From assembly GCA_019359115.1 (NCBI GenBank), contig JAHHHW010000131.1, forward strand, positions 31,873 through 95,872: a stretch of DNA of 64,000 nucleotides, in the 5' to 3' direction. Positions 19,766 through 28,589 of the stretch are shown here, in pieces. Within the stretch, counting starts at the first letter, position 1, and every line of letters starts with the position of its first letter. This stretch comes from Pelatocladus maniniholoensis HA4357-MV3 (GTDB lineage: Bacteria > Cyanobacteriota > Cyanobacteriia > Cyanobacteriales > Nostocaceae). The notes beneath the pieces are model-generated. The model did no database searches and was not told the origin of the DNA. It saw only the letters and a program-made list of their open reading frames with translations. Both the position numbers and the translations under genes were made by a program.

Positions 19766-20058
19766 GACTTACACAAACAATAGCCGAAATTCTGATTTTT
19801 AAGTATAGGTAATACCCCAATACGGTTGGTGTTAAGAATAAATGTAGGTTGGGTTGAGTGCAAGCAAAACCCAACAAAGCCTTGATAATGTTGGGTTACT
19901 CTACCTTGAAGCCGCGCAAAGCGCGTCTACGTTCCTCAACCCAACCTACGCTAGTTTTAGTTTTTAGCCTTAACACCAAGCGTATTGGGTAATACCCTGC
20001 TGGTAGACGCTTTGCGTCTACATGAATTGCCGTTACGCTATATAGTTTTGTGTAAGTC
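19766..20058. repeat. Nested inverted-repeat element
   Basis: Three layers of inverted repeats share one centre. The outer pair is GACTTACACAAA (19766-19777) with its complement at 20047-20058. A middle pair of about 27 bases (GGTAATACCCCAATACGGTT... against the complement near 19970-20000) has a few mismatches. The inner perfect 15-bp pair GTAGGTTGGGTTGAG is at 19844-19858 with its complement at 19935-19949. The inner part is a common cyanobacterial GTTGGGTT repeat. The structure looks like elements inserted within elements. No gene is present. Confidence 0.6.
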
Positions 20059-20214
20059 CAATGAGTTTCTCAACAAAAAAACGAGCCCTTTAATTAAAAC
20101 CTGCTTGCTTAAATATCAAGCAGGTTATTTTTATAGATATTTTGTTCTACTTTACAACCCACATTCCACACCCTAACTGTCACAAAATTTCCATTATTGG
20201 GAACAATACCTAAT

Positions 20215-20746
20215 TTCAGTAGATCACAAACTTTTTCCCAAAGGGCGATCGCCAAGAGTAATTTGCTTATGTAGTTCATAAGATAAAAGCCAATTTCTCT
20301 TATATACATCAAGATTATAGGAAAAGATTTGGAATAGAAAGTAGTTATAGGCTCAAAAATATCTGTCGAATTAAAACAACAAACAAAAAACCAGTTTTAA
20401 GATTATTATTCGTTGGTGTCTCTTTTATTCTAGTCAATATATGGGTTAAGCTTCTATGGCTAAAAATCAGCTGAAAGAGAAGAGGTGGAAGATTAATTTA
20501 TCGTGAATTATTTAGTCTCAAACAGATGTTAGCCTTCCTGCGTCAAGCTGTTGAGAAAATATATCAAGTTGTTGAAGGTATTTATCTTCCATCGGGCTAA
20601 TTGACAGAAGCTCAGTTGCTAGTTTTTTATAAGCAATTCTTATCGATACTCCACCTACTTGCTTAAACAGTAACTGATAAAAAGTATCACTGACTACAAA
20701 ATTTGTAAGCGATCGCCCTTTGGGAAAAAGTTTGTGATCTACTGAA
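20215..20746. repeat. 38-bp perfect inverted duplication around a transposase relic
   Basis: Bases 20215-20252 are exactly the reverse complement of 20709-20746. The arm reads, in one frame, as AIALWEKVCDLL, so it may be a duplicated scrap of coding DNA rather than an IS end. The transposase fragment at 20262-20600 lies between the arms. Confidence 0.6.
20262..20600 (+). pseudogene. C-terminal fragment of an IS4/ISH3-like transposase
   Basis: The frame has no start and one in-frame TGA at 20472-20474, then continues to TAA at 20598. It reads YRKRFGIESSYRLK, which fits the Y-R-E-K signature around the catalytic Glu of IS4-type DDE transposases. This is followed by a hydrophobic RLLFVGVSFILVNIWV helix and a basic tail ending LRQAVEKIYQVVEGIYLP. 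Most of the gene is gone. It shows that an insertion sequence once lay between the halogenase and the exporter genes. Confidence 0.65.
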
Positions 20747-21138
20747 TTTACATGACTTTCAGCCTTAACTGAACCGTATTGCCTTAGAAGGACGCGATTT
20801 GATCAAGTTTGGTTGACTTCTCCTGATTCCAAAAACTTTTTTATTTTTTCTCAAAAAATCGCGATCTTTTGTAATAAAACTAAAAATTGTACCCGATCGA
20901 GGACTAGGCATGTTTAAGCAATCAGGACTATCGTAGTTTTAACTTAACTTAGATCTTACGCCTACCCCATATACCGCCTGAGAATAAATTCTCAGGCTGA
21001 TAGCATAAGTTATTTAAACGGACTCAAATACTTTCCTAATTAGATTTATCTGACTTTCGCTATCAACTTTTGAAATTTATTTCTTGGCGGTATGAAAAGC
21101 TGGTGCAAGAGTTCTTGTGATTAAAGGACTACTTTAGT
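20747..21138. other. Spacer before the membrane protein gene
   Basis: No gene seen. A small hairpin CCTGAGAATAAATTCTCAGG lies near 20977-20997. A promoter for the 21139-23985 operon is expected here but no clear boxes are visible. Confidence 0.3.
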
Positions 21139-21594
21139 ATGGCAATAACTTCTAGTTCTAACAGTGTACGGACTTCTACCTATTGGATGCAGATCGGTTT
21201 TTTCTCAATAGTTGTGCTTTTTAATGTCTGTTTAAATCTTCAAGTTTTGACTGTTGGACTAGCGTATTTTTACGATCCTCAGTGGTGGAAAGTTCATGTT
21301 TGGCTGGTGCGTGGTTACAGTGGATTGACACTACTGCTGTTAGGATTGGTGTTCTTGAGTCCATTTCCTAAACGAGTGCGAGGGCTGACGGTTAGTATGC
21401 CAATACTTCTTGCACTACAGTTTATTACAATTCACTTAAATCCACCTTTACCTTTGCCCTTACCTTTAGGTGTATTACACCCATTAATTGGGTTCACGCT
21501 GTTTTCTGCTTCCACAACTTTAGTTCATCGCACGCAGCGCTTCATATTTCCTAAGCTAGATGATGAAAGCGATGTTAATTTAACTAAGCAATGA
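21139..21594 (+). CDS. DUF6220-like integral membrane protein
   Basis: 151 residues with about four hydrophobic segments (roughly 20-42, 56-72, 82-98, 108-124) and a short charged tail. The pattern fits small DUF6220-type membrane proteins of unknown function. It is 7 bp upstream of the devB-like gene, so it is probably co-transcribed with the exporter. A role in alkaloid export or tolerance is inferred only from this position. Confidence 0.6.
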   Translation: MAITSSSNSVRTSTYWMQIGFFSIVVLFNVCLNLQVLTVGLAYFYDPQWWKVHVWLVRGYSGLTLLLLGLVFLSPFPKRVRGLTVSMPILLALQFITIHLNPPLPLPLPLGVLHPLIGFTLFSASTTLVHRTQRFIFPKLDDESDVNLTKQ

Positions 21595-21601
21595 TCCAAA
21601 G

Positions 21602-22795
21602 ATGGCAAAGGATACAAAGGAACTGAAATGGCTAAGGGCTATCAATTGGCCGATAATTGCACTCGTAATTGTAGCTACTGCTTTGGCCGGAGGGTCATTA
21701 TACTATAGTATTTCAAAATTTGGACGCAAGCCTACTGAACCTGTAGTTGCTGCTCCCACTCCTGAACCGATCACGGCTTTAGGACGACTAGAACCTATTT
21801 CAGAGGTAGTGCAAGTATCTACACCGACAACGCTCAGAAATGATCGGGTTGCTCAACTTTTGGTAAAACGGGGTGATCGCGTTAATAAAGGTGAGGTGAT
21901 TGCTAGTTTGGCAAGCCATGATCGCCTGCAAACAGTTTTATTAGAAGCACAAGAACAAGTCAAGGTTGCTCAAGCAAAACTAGCTCAAGTCAAAGCAGGA
22001 GCAAAGTCTGGAGAGATTTCGGCTCAACGAGCTGAAATTACTCGTCTTAAAGAAGAATTGCAAGGCGAAATCGCAACTCAAGCAGCAACCATAGCTCGAC
22101 GGCAATCCGAGGTTAATATTGCACAAGCAGAATACAATCGCTATTTGCCGTTGTATCAAGAAGGTGCGATCGCAGCTTCTGATCTCGATCAAAGGCGACT
22201 GACGCTGGAAACTGCTCAAGCACAACTCAAGGAAGTCAACGCCAATCGCAATCGTACTGCTGATACGTTGCGCGCCCAAATCAATCGAGCTAAAGCTACA
22301 CTCAACCAAATTTCTGAGGTTCGTCCTGTAGATGTCCAGTTAGCACAAACAGAGGTCGATCAAGCAAATGCAGCAGTCAAACGGGCTAAAGCTGAGTTGC
22401 AAGAGGCCTACATATATGCACCGATCACAGGACAAGTTCTAGAAATTCATAGTCATGCAGGTGAAGCGATCGCCTCTGAAGGAATTGTTGATTTGGGAAA
22501 AACTGACCAAATGGAAGTCGTTGCAGAAGTTTATCAGAGTGATATCAGTAAAATTAGTGTTGGTCAAGTCGCAGTCATTACAGGTGAAGGGTTTTCTGGG
22601 GAAGTGGGTGGAACGGTTCGTCAAGTTGGACTGCAAGTTATCCAACAAAAAGTTTTCAGCAATCAACCCGGAGAGAACCTTGATCGGCGTGTTATTGAAG
22701 TCAGAATTAGTGTGAATCCCAAGGACAGCGCAAAAGTAGCCAGTTTGACTAACTTACAGGTGCAGGTAGCAATTCAACCACAAACGCAAAAATAA
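21602..22795 (+). CDS. devB: DevB-type membrane fusion protein (HlyD family)
   Basis: Periplasmic adaptor of a DevBCA-type ABC exporter, 397 residues. One N-terminal transmembrane helix is at about 14-34, a split barrel-sandwich (biotinyl-lipoyl-like) domain follows (VAQLLVKRGDRVNKGEVIAS and YIYAPITGQVLEIH), and a long alpha-hairpin coiled coil at about 115-265 is rich in Ala, Gln, Lys and Glu. The end is a beta-barrel domain. It precedes devC by 23 bp. Within the cluster it probably helps export the alkaloid. The cognate ATPase gene devA is missing here. Confidence 0.88.
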   Translation: MAKDTKELKWLRAINWPIIALVIVATALAGGSLYYSISKFGRKPTEPVVAAPTPEPITALGRLEPISEVVQVSTPTTLRNDRVAQLLVKRGDRVNKGEVIASLASHDRLQTVLLEAQEQVKVAQAKLAQVKAGAKSGEISAQRAEITRLKEELQGEIATQAATIARRQSEVNIAQAEYNRYLPLYQEGAIAASDLDQRRLTLETAQAQLKEVNANRNRTADTLRAQINRAKATLNQISEVRPVDVQLAQTEVDQANAAVKRAKAELQEAYIYAPITGQVLEIHSHAGEAIASEGIVDLGKTDQMEVVAEVYQSDISKISVGQVAVITGEGFSGEVGGTVRQVGLQVIQQKVFSNQPGENLDRRVIEVRISVNPKDSAKVASLTNLQVQVAIQPQTQK

Positions 22796-22818
22796 TCGCT
22801 TGATACTCTTTAAAATTT

Positions 22819-23985
22819 ATGTTGCGTAAGTTATTTCGCAGAACACCTCTAGCGTGGCTACAAGTCAAACGAGAAAAAAGTCGCCTCATTGTCGCCTTAG
22901 CTGGAATTGCTTTTGCTGATATTCTCATGTTTTTTCAGCTTGGTCTGATGGAGGCTGCTTTTGCTTCTGCTACGGCGATGCACAGTCTGTTACAAGGTGA
23001 TCTGTTCTTGATTAATGCCATATCTGATAATGTACAAACCATTAAGCCTTTTTCACGCTCCAGGCTCTTTCAAGCTCTCGGTAAAGACGGAGTCGCTTCC
23101 ATCAATGTTTTATATCTAGGAATAGGAAGTTGGCGTAATCCTGATAATCGGACATTTTGGCAGGTGCAAGTTTATGGTTTTAATCCCAGTAAGCCATCAA
23201 TAGATGTACCAGATGCTACACCACAGTTAGGTAAAATCAAATTGTTAAATTATGCCCTTTATGACCGAGCAGCACGACCAAATCTAGGTAATGTTAGTAG
23301 CAAAATTCAGCAAACAAATTCGTTTTCGGCACAAATAAATGACATACAAATTCAAGTAGTTGGTGTTTTCACAATGGGAAACACATTTGCAGCTGATGGT
23401 AATTTGATTGTTAGTGACTCTACCTTTTTGCGTTTGTTTCCAGAACGTCAACCGGATGAGATTGATGTCGGTTTGATCAAGCTGAAACCCGGTACAGATA
23501 TTAAAAAAGCGCAAACAAATTTAAGAGCAAAATTGCCAAATGATGTGCTAATTCTCACTAAGCAAGAATTTATCCAAAGAGAGAAAGACTACTGGGGTCA
23601 AACCAGACCTATCGGTGTGATTTTTGGATTTGGAACTATAGTCGGCTTTTTAGTGGGGACAGTTATTGTTTATCAGATTCTTTATTCTGATGTTTCTGAT
23701 CATTTACCTGAATATGCTACCCTCAAAGCTATGGGTTATAGCGATCGCTTTTTAATTGGGCTTGTACTTCAAGAAGCTGTTATTCTGGCTATTTTGGGCT
23801 TTATTCCAGGATTTGCAATTTCCTTTGGGCTTTACGGACTCATTGCCCAAGCAACGTTTCTTCCTGTCATCATGACAGTGGAGCGTGCCACACTGATTTT
23901 GTCTTTGACTTTTATAATGTGCATTGCATCAGGAACAATTACAATGCGTAAGTTAGGAGCTGCTGATCCTGCTGATATTTTTTAG
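22819..23985 (+). CDS. devC: DevC-type ABC transporter permease (FtsX/MacB-like)
   Basis: Inner-membrane permease, 388 residues, with one N-terminal helix (about 22-42), a periplasmic domain and three C-terminal helices (about 268-290, 320-345, 352-372), the standard DevC/MacB topology. It begins 23 bp after devB. No devA follows: the next 675 bp contain only repeats and a motif copy. An ATPase encoded elsewhere must energise it, or the pair has lost its partner. Confidence 0.88.
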   Translation: MLRKLFRRTPLAWLQVKREKSRLIVALAGIAFADILMFFQLGLMEAAFASATAMHSLLQGDLFLINAISDNVQTIKPFSRSRLFQALGKDGVASINVLYLGIGSWRNPDNRTFWQVQVYGFNPSKPSIDVPDATPQLGKIKLLNYALYDRAARPNLGNVSSKIQQTNSFSAQINDIQIQVVGVFTMGNTFAADGNLIVSDSTFLRLFPERQPDEIDVGLIKLKPGTDIKKAQTNLRAKLPNDVLILTKQEFIQREKDYWGQTRPIGVIFGFGTIVGFLVGTVIVYQILYSDVSDHLPEYATLKAMGYSDRFLIGLVLQEAVILAILGFIPGFAISFGLYGLIAQATFLPVIMTVERATLILSLTFIMCIASGTITMRKLGAADPADIF

Positions 23986-24048
23986 CAGAAAAGCTGAACC
24001 GTAGAAATTCGGAGTTGCATAATAGCGCGATGAATTGAGGTAAAATTT

Positions 24049-24059
24049 GGCGTTGCTGA
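24049..24059 (+). repeat. Solitary GGCGTTGCTGA MITE end
   Basis: Exact match to the left end of the element at 24259-24373, 210 bp upstream of it and without its own right end. It is probably a remnant. The spacer 23986-24660 contains this, a degenerate copy of the shared motif (AAAGTATTTATGTAACTA at 24181-24198) and the complete MITE, but no gene. Confidence 0.4.
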
Positions 24060-24258
24060 TTTCATGTATGAAAAAGTTTTTAACTAACTGCTAATGTAAG
24101 GCATTTATTTGGGAGATTAACACCAGACACTATAACCCAGGTGATCAGCGTCCCACAAAGAGAGTTTATTGAAAGCAAACAAAGTATTTATGTAACTATA
24201 CACATTTTATGACACTGAGATAAGTTTGATATGTAATCCGATATGATGTTCTCTATTT

Positions 24259-24373
24259 GGCGTTGCTGAATTTGGTTATGAAATATGTTTGCACACTTTT
24301 TTGTAGAGATGTGGCATTGCTACATCTCTACATACTCATGAATTGTTAATTCATGTCTTGATTCAGCAACGCC
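24259..24373. mobile_element. 115-bp MITE with 13-bp terminal repeats and near-perfect 8-bp target duplication
   Basis: GGCGTTGCTGAAT (24259-24271) and ATTCAGCAACGCC (24361-24373) are perfect inverted ends. The flanks CTCTATTT (24251-24258) and TTCTATTT (24374-24381) match at 7 of 8 bases, as expected for a target duplication. The inside holds two further hairpins (TGTAGAGATGT with its complement, and CATGAATT with its complement). Confidence 0.7.
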
Positions 24374-24660
24374 TTCTATTTACTCTCAACTTTACCGCTT
24401 GAATAAATTTGGTATCTATACTCTTGAAATAAGTACCATTACAAAATTGCTTGGACATTCTTCAAGCTGTTTCCTATTCCCTATTAAGAGTTTCCCGTTA
24501 AGAGTTCCCTACCTTCACGATTTCATAAAAATACTGACATAAATCGTCATTTTCCCCTAGTAAATATATCAAAATTACATCATTTACTATTTTAAAATTT
24601 TCAAATTCTTTATTTGGTAAATACAACAAATCAACTTTTCGTCTTTGTAGATAAGTATTT

Positions 24661-25239
24661 ATGATTAAAATTATTGCTATTGTTGGTATGCCTGGTTCCG
24701 GTAAGAGTGTAGCTGCTAGTCACTTGAAAAATCAGGGTTTACCTATAATTTGGTTGGGTGAAATTATTATATCTGAGGTTGAAAAAAAAAGTTTAATGCT
24801 CACGCCACAAAATGAACAGATTGTTAGAGAAGAAATTAGAGCTAAACATGGAATGGATGTATGTGTGCAAATGGCTTTACCATTTATTCAAGAAAAGTTA
24901 TTGAATTATCCATTAGTTATTATTGATGGTCTTTATAGCTTTAGTGAATATAAAACTCTTAAAAAAAACTTTGGTCATGAATTGTTAGTAGTAGCTATTT
25001 TCACTCCCAAAGCTCTGAGATACGAACGACTATTTTTTAGAAAAACTAGACCGTTGACACGAGAAGAAGCTGAGTTAAGAGACTGCATGGAGATTGAGAA
25101 AATTGAAAAGGGAGGACCAATTGCTATGGCAGACTTAACTATAGTCAATGATGGAACGCAATGGCAACTACATCAAAAAATAGAAATGATTTTAACAGAA
25201 ATATTGCATAATTCTTCTTTGAACATCTGTAGTAATTAA
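24661..25239 (+). CDS. UPF0200-like nucleotide kinase (dephospho-CoA-kinase related)
   Basis: 192-residue P-loop kinase with Walker A G9-S16 (GMPGSGKS) at the very N-terminus. Other segments are LTPQNEQIVREEIRAKHGMD, VIIDGLYSFSEY, a lid-like RYERLFFRKTRPL and ADLTIVNDGT. This order matches the UPF0200 / dephospho-CoA-kinase-like family, best known from archaea and of unproven function. It is 64 bp before dxr on the same strand, inside the alkaloid cluster. Base composition is more AT-rich than its neighbours. A role in isoprenoid or coenzyme supply is possible but not shown by the sequence. Confidence 0.7.
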   Translation: MIKIIAIVGMPGSGKSVAASHLKNQGLPIIWLGEIIISEVEKKSLMLTPQNEQIVREEIRAKHGMDVCVQMALPFIQEKLLNYPLVIIDGLYSFSEYKTLKKNFGHELLVVAIFTPKALRYERLFFRKTRPLTREEAELRDCMEIEKIEKGGPIAMADLTIVNDGTQWQLHQKIEMILTEILHNSSLNICSN

Positions 25240-25303
25240 TAGAACAGATTGAACATTTTATTAAATCAAGGCAATCTAGATAGTTTATAGGAATTTTACT
25301 ATC

Positions 25304-26524
25304 GTGAAACTAATTTCTATTCTTGGTTCGACAGGTTCTATTGGTACTCAAACTCTGGATATTGTTACTCGGTATCCTAATCAGTTTCAGGTTGTGGGAT
25401 TAGCAGCTCTCAAAAATGTAAAATTACTAGCTCAACAGATCCACAAATTTCAACCAATGATCGCAGCTATCGGTGATTCACAAAAATTACCAGAATTACA
25501 AGCTGCGATCGCTGATGTTAAACCCCAACCTATTTTACTTGCAGGTGAATCAGGAGTTATCGAGGTTGCTCGGTTCAACAATGCTAAGATTGTAGTCACA
25601 GGTATTGTTGGTTGTGCAGGTTTATTACCTACAATTGCTGCAATCAAAGCAGGCAAAGATATTGCCTTAGCTAATAAAGAAACTCTTATTGCTGGCGGAC
25701 CAGTTGTATTACCTTTAGTACGTGAATATGGAGTAAAACTGTTACCTGCTGATTCCGAACATTCCGCAATTTTTCAATGTTTGCAGGGAGTACCTAATCA
25801 AGGATTGCGACGAATTCTACTGACGGCTTCTGGGGGTGCTTTCCGTGATTGGCCAGTTGAAAAATTATCTAATATTACTGTAGATGATGCTTTGAAGCAC
25901 CCTAACTGGTCAATGGGTCGTAAAATTACCATTGATTCTGCCACCTTAATGAATAAGGGATTAGAAGTCATTGAGGCTCACTGGCTTTTTGGTATTGACT
26001 ATGACCATATTGATATTGTCATTCACCCTCAAAGCATTATTCATTCATTAATTGAGCTACAAGATACCTCTGTATTAGCACAATTAGGCTGGCCTGATAT
26101 GCGCCTACCACTACTGTATACTTTATCTTGGCCAAAGCGAATTTACACAGATTGGCGACAGCTAGATTTAGTCAAGCTCAAAGAATTAACTTTTTACGCT
26201 CCAGATCATCAAAAGTATCCTTGTATGCAATTAGCTTATGCAGCAGGTCAAGCAGGCGGTTGTATGCCAGCAGTACTAAATGCAGCCAATGAGCAAGCTG
26301 TAGCTTTATTCCTAGAAGAAAAAATTCAATTTCTTGATATTCCTCGTTTGATTGAACAAGTCTGCGATCGCTACGTTATCCACAACTGTTCTAGCCCAAC
26401 CCTTGAAGACATCATTGCAGCAGATCAATGGGCTAGACAAGAACTCATAAAAGCAAGTCAACTTTTAGAGCGTTTGACTATCACTGAAGTTTCATCAAAA
26501 CAAAAAACTTTAACCCTTACCTAA
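25304..26524 (+). CDS. dxr: 1-deoxy-D-xylulose 5-phosphate reductoisomerase
   Basis: Second step of the MEP pathway, converting DXP to MEP with NADPH. 406 residues with a GTG start, supported because [16 protein letters not shown] is the normal N-terminus. The NADPH loop GSTGSIG is at 8-14, the metal ligands lie in [10 protein letters not shown] and in [13 protein letters not shown], and the substrate loop [17 protein letters not shown] is intact. With dxs, ispG and ispH it makes four MEP enzymes in the cluster; ispD, ispE and ispF are absent. It is probably a dedicated extra copy. Confidence 0.95.
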   Translation: MKLISILGSTGSIGTQTLDIVTRYPNQFQVVGLAALKNVKLLAQQIHKFQPMIAAIGDSQKLPELQAAIADVKPQPILLAGESGVIEVARFNNAKIVVTGIVGCAGLLPTIAAIKAGKDIALANKETLIAGGPVVLPLVREYGVKLLPADSEHSAIFQCLQGVPNQGLRRILLTASGGAFRDWPVEKLSNITVDDALKHPNWSMGRKITIDSATLMNKGLEVIEAHWLFGIDYDHIDIVIHPQSIIHSLIELQDTSVLAQLGWPDMRLPLLYTLSWPKRIYTDWRQLDLVKLKELTFYAPDHQKYPCMQLAYAAGQAGGCMPAVLNAANEQAVALFLEEKIQFLDIPRLIEQVCDRYVIHNCSSPTLEDIIAADQWARQELIKASQLLERLTITEVSSKQKTLTLT

Positions 26525-26692
26525 ATACATGGCTGTTTCATTCTTACCGTAACCCGGCCAGAAATAAATTTCCCGACTAACAGCAAAATTTTACTTAAAT
26601 AGGACTTATGCAATGGCTCTTTGAAAGTATTATTCCTACCTTTCAGGAAGCTACTAAGTAGTAAGTAGAACAGCGTAAATAATTAAAGGTTC

Positions 26693-26738
26693 GTAGTAAG
26701 GACTTTAGTCCTCAAATAAGGACTAAAGTTCTTACTAC
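26693..26738. repeat. GTAGTAAGGACTTTAGTCC hairpin repeat
   Basis: GTAGTAAGGACTTTAGTCCT is followed within a few bases by its complement with a single mismatch, giving a long hairpin. This is a dispersed cyanobacterial repeat; a related copy is at 38454-38509. It could act as a terminator for dxr. Confidence 0.55.
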
Positions 26739-26886
26739 AAACTAGCTTCTAATCATTTTACATTACTTCACATAGTTTGTTTTCTTCAAATCGTTCTACT
26801 TACGTGTCTATGTTTTTTGATTATTTTGTGTAAGCCTGTTTATGATAAATAGCATAACTATTTTAAATATAATTTTAAATATTTTT

Positions 26887-26907
26887 AAAAAAGTACTTGT
26901 GTAACTA
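26887..26907 (+). promoter_or_regulatory. Shared 21-bp motif, copy 3 (upstream of I1)
   Basis: Six A then GTACTTGTGTAACTA, identical to 18574-18594. It lies 146 bp before the I1 start, a spacing similar to that before the halogenase (160 bp). Confidence 0.55.
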
Positions 26908-27052
26908 TCATATTCTGTAACATCAAGTTAACTTTAGTAAGGTAATAGCAGTAGCTGCTTCATATTTAAATATCTAAAAAATCATTTTTTCCTGCTTTAA
27001 ATAGCAAAGAGATATGTGAAATTTAATTAAATTAAACTCAATAATATATGGT

Positions 27053-28024
27053 ATGAAATTAAAAATGATTAGTAAAAAAATTCTCAGACATATATTCCAA
27101 TATCGCCGTTTATTATCAGATACAGAACTTTGTGCTAAAGAACCCTGTTCAATATGTCTGGCTCCTCATCTTCCAAAAATACAATCATTTATTGAAAGTA
27201 ATGAGCCAATTCATTTTATTCTCCCAGCATTTCCTGCAAAATCTCCTAATCCTCAAAAAGTTTTAGGCCCAATGCCGGATATGGGAGAACGAGTTGCACT
27301 TCAATTTCTTCAGAACTTGTGCAATCATATATCAGAAATATATGCTCCCGGAGCAAAAATAACTATTTGTTCTGATGGTCGAGTATTTACCGATTTAGTT
27401 GCTATCACAGATGAGAATGTAAGTCTGTACCGTCAAGGAATTGGACAACTGCTCAATGAAATCAATGCAGATGCGATTGATACCTTCTGTCTTGAAAACG
27501 TTTTCACAGGAATGAGCTTTGATCAGATGAGAAAAACACTTGTCGAACAATATGCTCAACCTATTGAAAGTATCCAAGAGCGGGTAAACAGTGAAGATAA
27601 GCATCGTCAATTTTTCAATGGTATTTATCACTTGTTATTTGACGATTATCTCGTTTTATATCCTGATAAATCTCGTGAGCAGATTGAAGTTGAATGTAAC
27701 GTACGAGCTTATGAGGTCATCCAACGAAGTAATGCTTGGACTACATTGGTTGGACAACATTTTCCTCAATCTTTACGTTTGTCTATTCATCCTCAAGATT
27801 ATCACTCAAATAAGATTGGTATTCATATGATTAAAACTTCAGACCAATGGGGAACTCCATGGCATAATGCTCCACTGTTTAATGGTCAAGAGTTTTTGCT
27901 AATGAAACGCAAGCATATTGAAGATATAGGTGCTTCACTAGTTTGGCATAATGATTATCCTAGTCATTACATCTTATCTGAACAAGTATCCCCAGCTTTG
28001 GTAACTCTTGCTGTCAAGAGTTAA
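27053..28024 (+). CDS. ambI1: L-tryptophan isonitrile synthase I1 (PvcA/IsnA/DIT1 family)
   Basis: 323 residues of the Pvc1/IsnA family, which builds an isonitrile on an amino acid using ribulose 5-phosphate as carbon source. Visible family segments are HFILPAFPAKSPN near residue 58-70, PDMGE, ICSDGRVFTDL, and LRLSIHPQ / WGTPWHNA in the C-terminal third. In hapalindole pathways I1/I2 turn L-Trp into the isonitrile that I3 decarboxylates to the cis-vinyl indole isonitrile. It is a close paralogue of I2. Start ATG 27053; a second ATG 12 bp on is possible. Confidence 0.93.
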   Translation: MKLKMISKKILRHIFQYRRLLSDTELCAKEPCSICLAPHLPKIQSFIESNEPIHFILPAFPAKSPNPQKVLGPMPDMGERVALQFLQNLCNHISEIYAPGAKITICSDGRVFTDLVAITDENVSLYRQGIGQLLNEINADAIDTFCLENVFTGMSFDQMRKTLVEQYAQPIESIQERVNSEDKHRQFFNGIYHLLFDDYLVLYPDKSREQIEVECNVRAYEVIQRSNAWTTLVGQHFPQSLRLSIHPQDYHSNKIGIHMIKTSDQWGTPWHNAPLFNGQEFLLMKRKHIEDIGASLVWHNDYPSHYILSEQVSPALVTLAVKS

Positions 28025-28090
28025 ATAGAGCATTAGGTTACTCGGCTTTAGTCGTAGGTACTCTAACTTAATCTGAACAATAAAACTATG

Positions 28091-28263
28091 GGGAGCATCC
28101 CAATTTTTTCAAAATACCGTAAAGCAAAGGGTTTAAACCCTTTGCTAATAGCGCAAGTCGTCTGAAGACGACTTCATAAAATCAAACAGTCTGCTGAAGC
28201 AGACTTGAACTATGAGACTGCGATTGAAATCGCAGGCGTTTTTTGAACATTTGGGATGCTCCC
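28091..28263. mobile_element. 173-bp MITE with 13-bp ends, 8-bp target duplication and four hairpins
   Basis: Ends GGGAGCATCCCAA (28091-28103) and TTGGGATGCTCCC (28251-28263) are perfect inverted repeats. The flanking 8-mers AAACTATG at 28083-28090 and 28264-28271 are identical, a clean target-site duplication. Inside are four consecutive perfect hairpins: a 22-bp palindrome around GGGTTTAAACCC, then AAGTCGTC, AGTCTGC and CTGCGAT stems, each closed by the loop TGAA. The last base of the right duplication is the first base of the tRNA gene. Confidence 0.8.
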
Positions 28264-28270
28264 AAACTAT

Positions 28271-28344
28271 GTGGGGATAGTGTAACTGAGTAACATATTG
28301 GTCTCCAAAACCAAAGAATCTAGGTTCAAATCCTAGTCCCCACG
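28271..28344 (+). tRNA. trnW-CCA: tRNA-Trp(CCA), copy 1
   Basis: Cloverleaf by eye: acceptor GTGGGGA / TCCCCAC (7 bp), D-stem GTGT / ACAT with one G-T pair, anticodon stem TTGGT / ACCAA around loop CTCCAAA (anticodon CCA at 28305-28307), 5-nt variable loop, T-stem CTAGG / CCTAG around TTCAAAT, and discriminator G73 at 28344, the bacterial tRNA-Trp identity base. The D-loop AACTGAGTA lacks a standard GG, so folding may be weakened. The CCA tail is not encoded. It lies between I1 and I2, directly after a MITE. Confidence 0.78.
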
Positions 28345-28589
28345 CTAGAGCATGAGGTTGCTCACTAACACCACCAGTTCTAAATCATAAATGCATAAAT
28401 CTTTCAATAGTGTTTCACCAACTGAAAATTGATGAGTGCAGCCAGGATAAAGATTAAAGAGAAAAAACAAGGGATAAAATATCTTTTCCCTTTACTCTAC
28501 CAATGAAACCAGGAACTAGTGCAGTGATGCTTTTGCTATGCAGAGATTTTTGCTCAATTTAAGTACTAGTCACAAAGCATAGGTTTAAC

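Noticed and set aside
23986..24660. Search for devA or its remains after devC
   Set aside because: No Walker A or ABC signature is readable in any frame; only repeats are present.
28271..28290. GTGTAACT shared by both tRNA D-arms and the 21-bp cluster motif
   Set aside because: The shared 8-mer lies in tRNA structure and lacks the A-run and GTACTT part. I treat it as coincidence.
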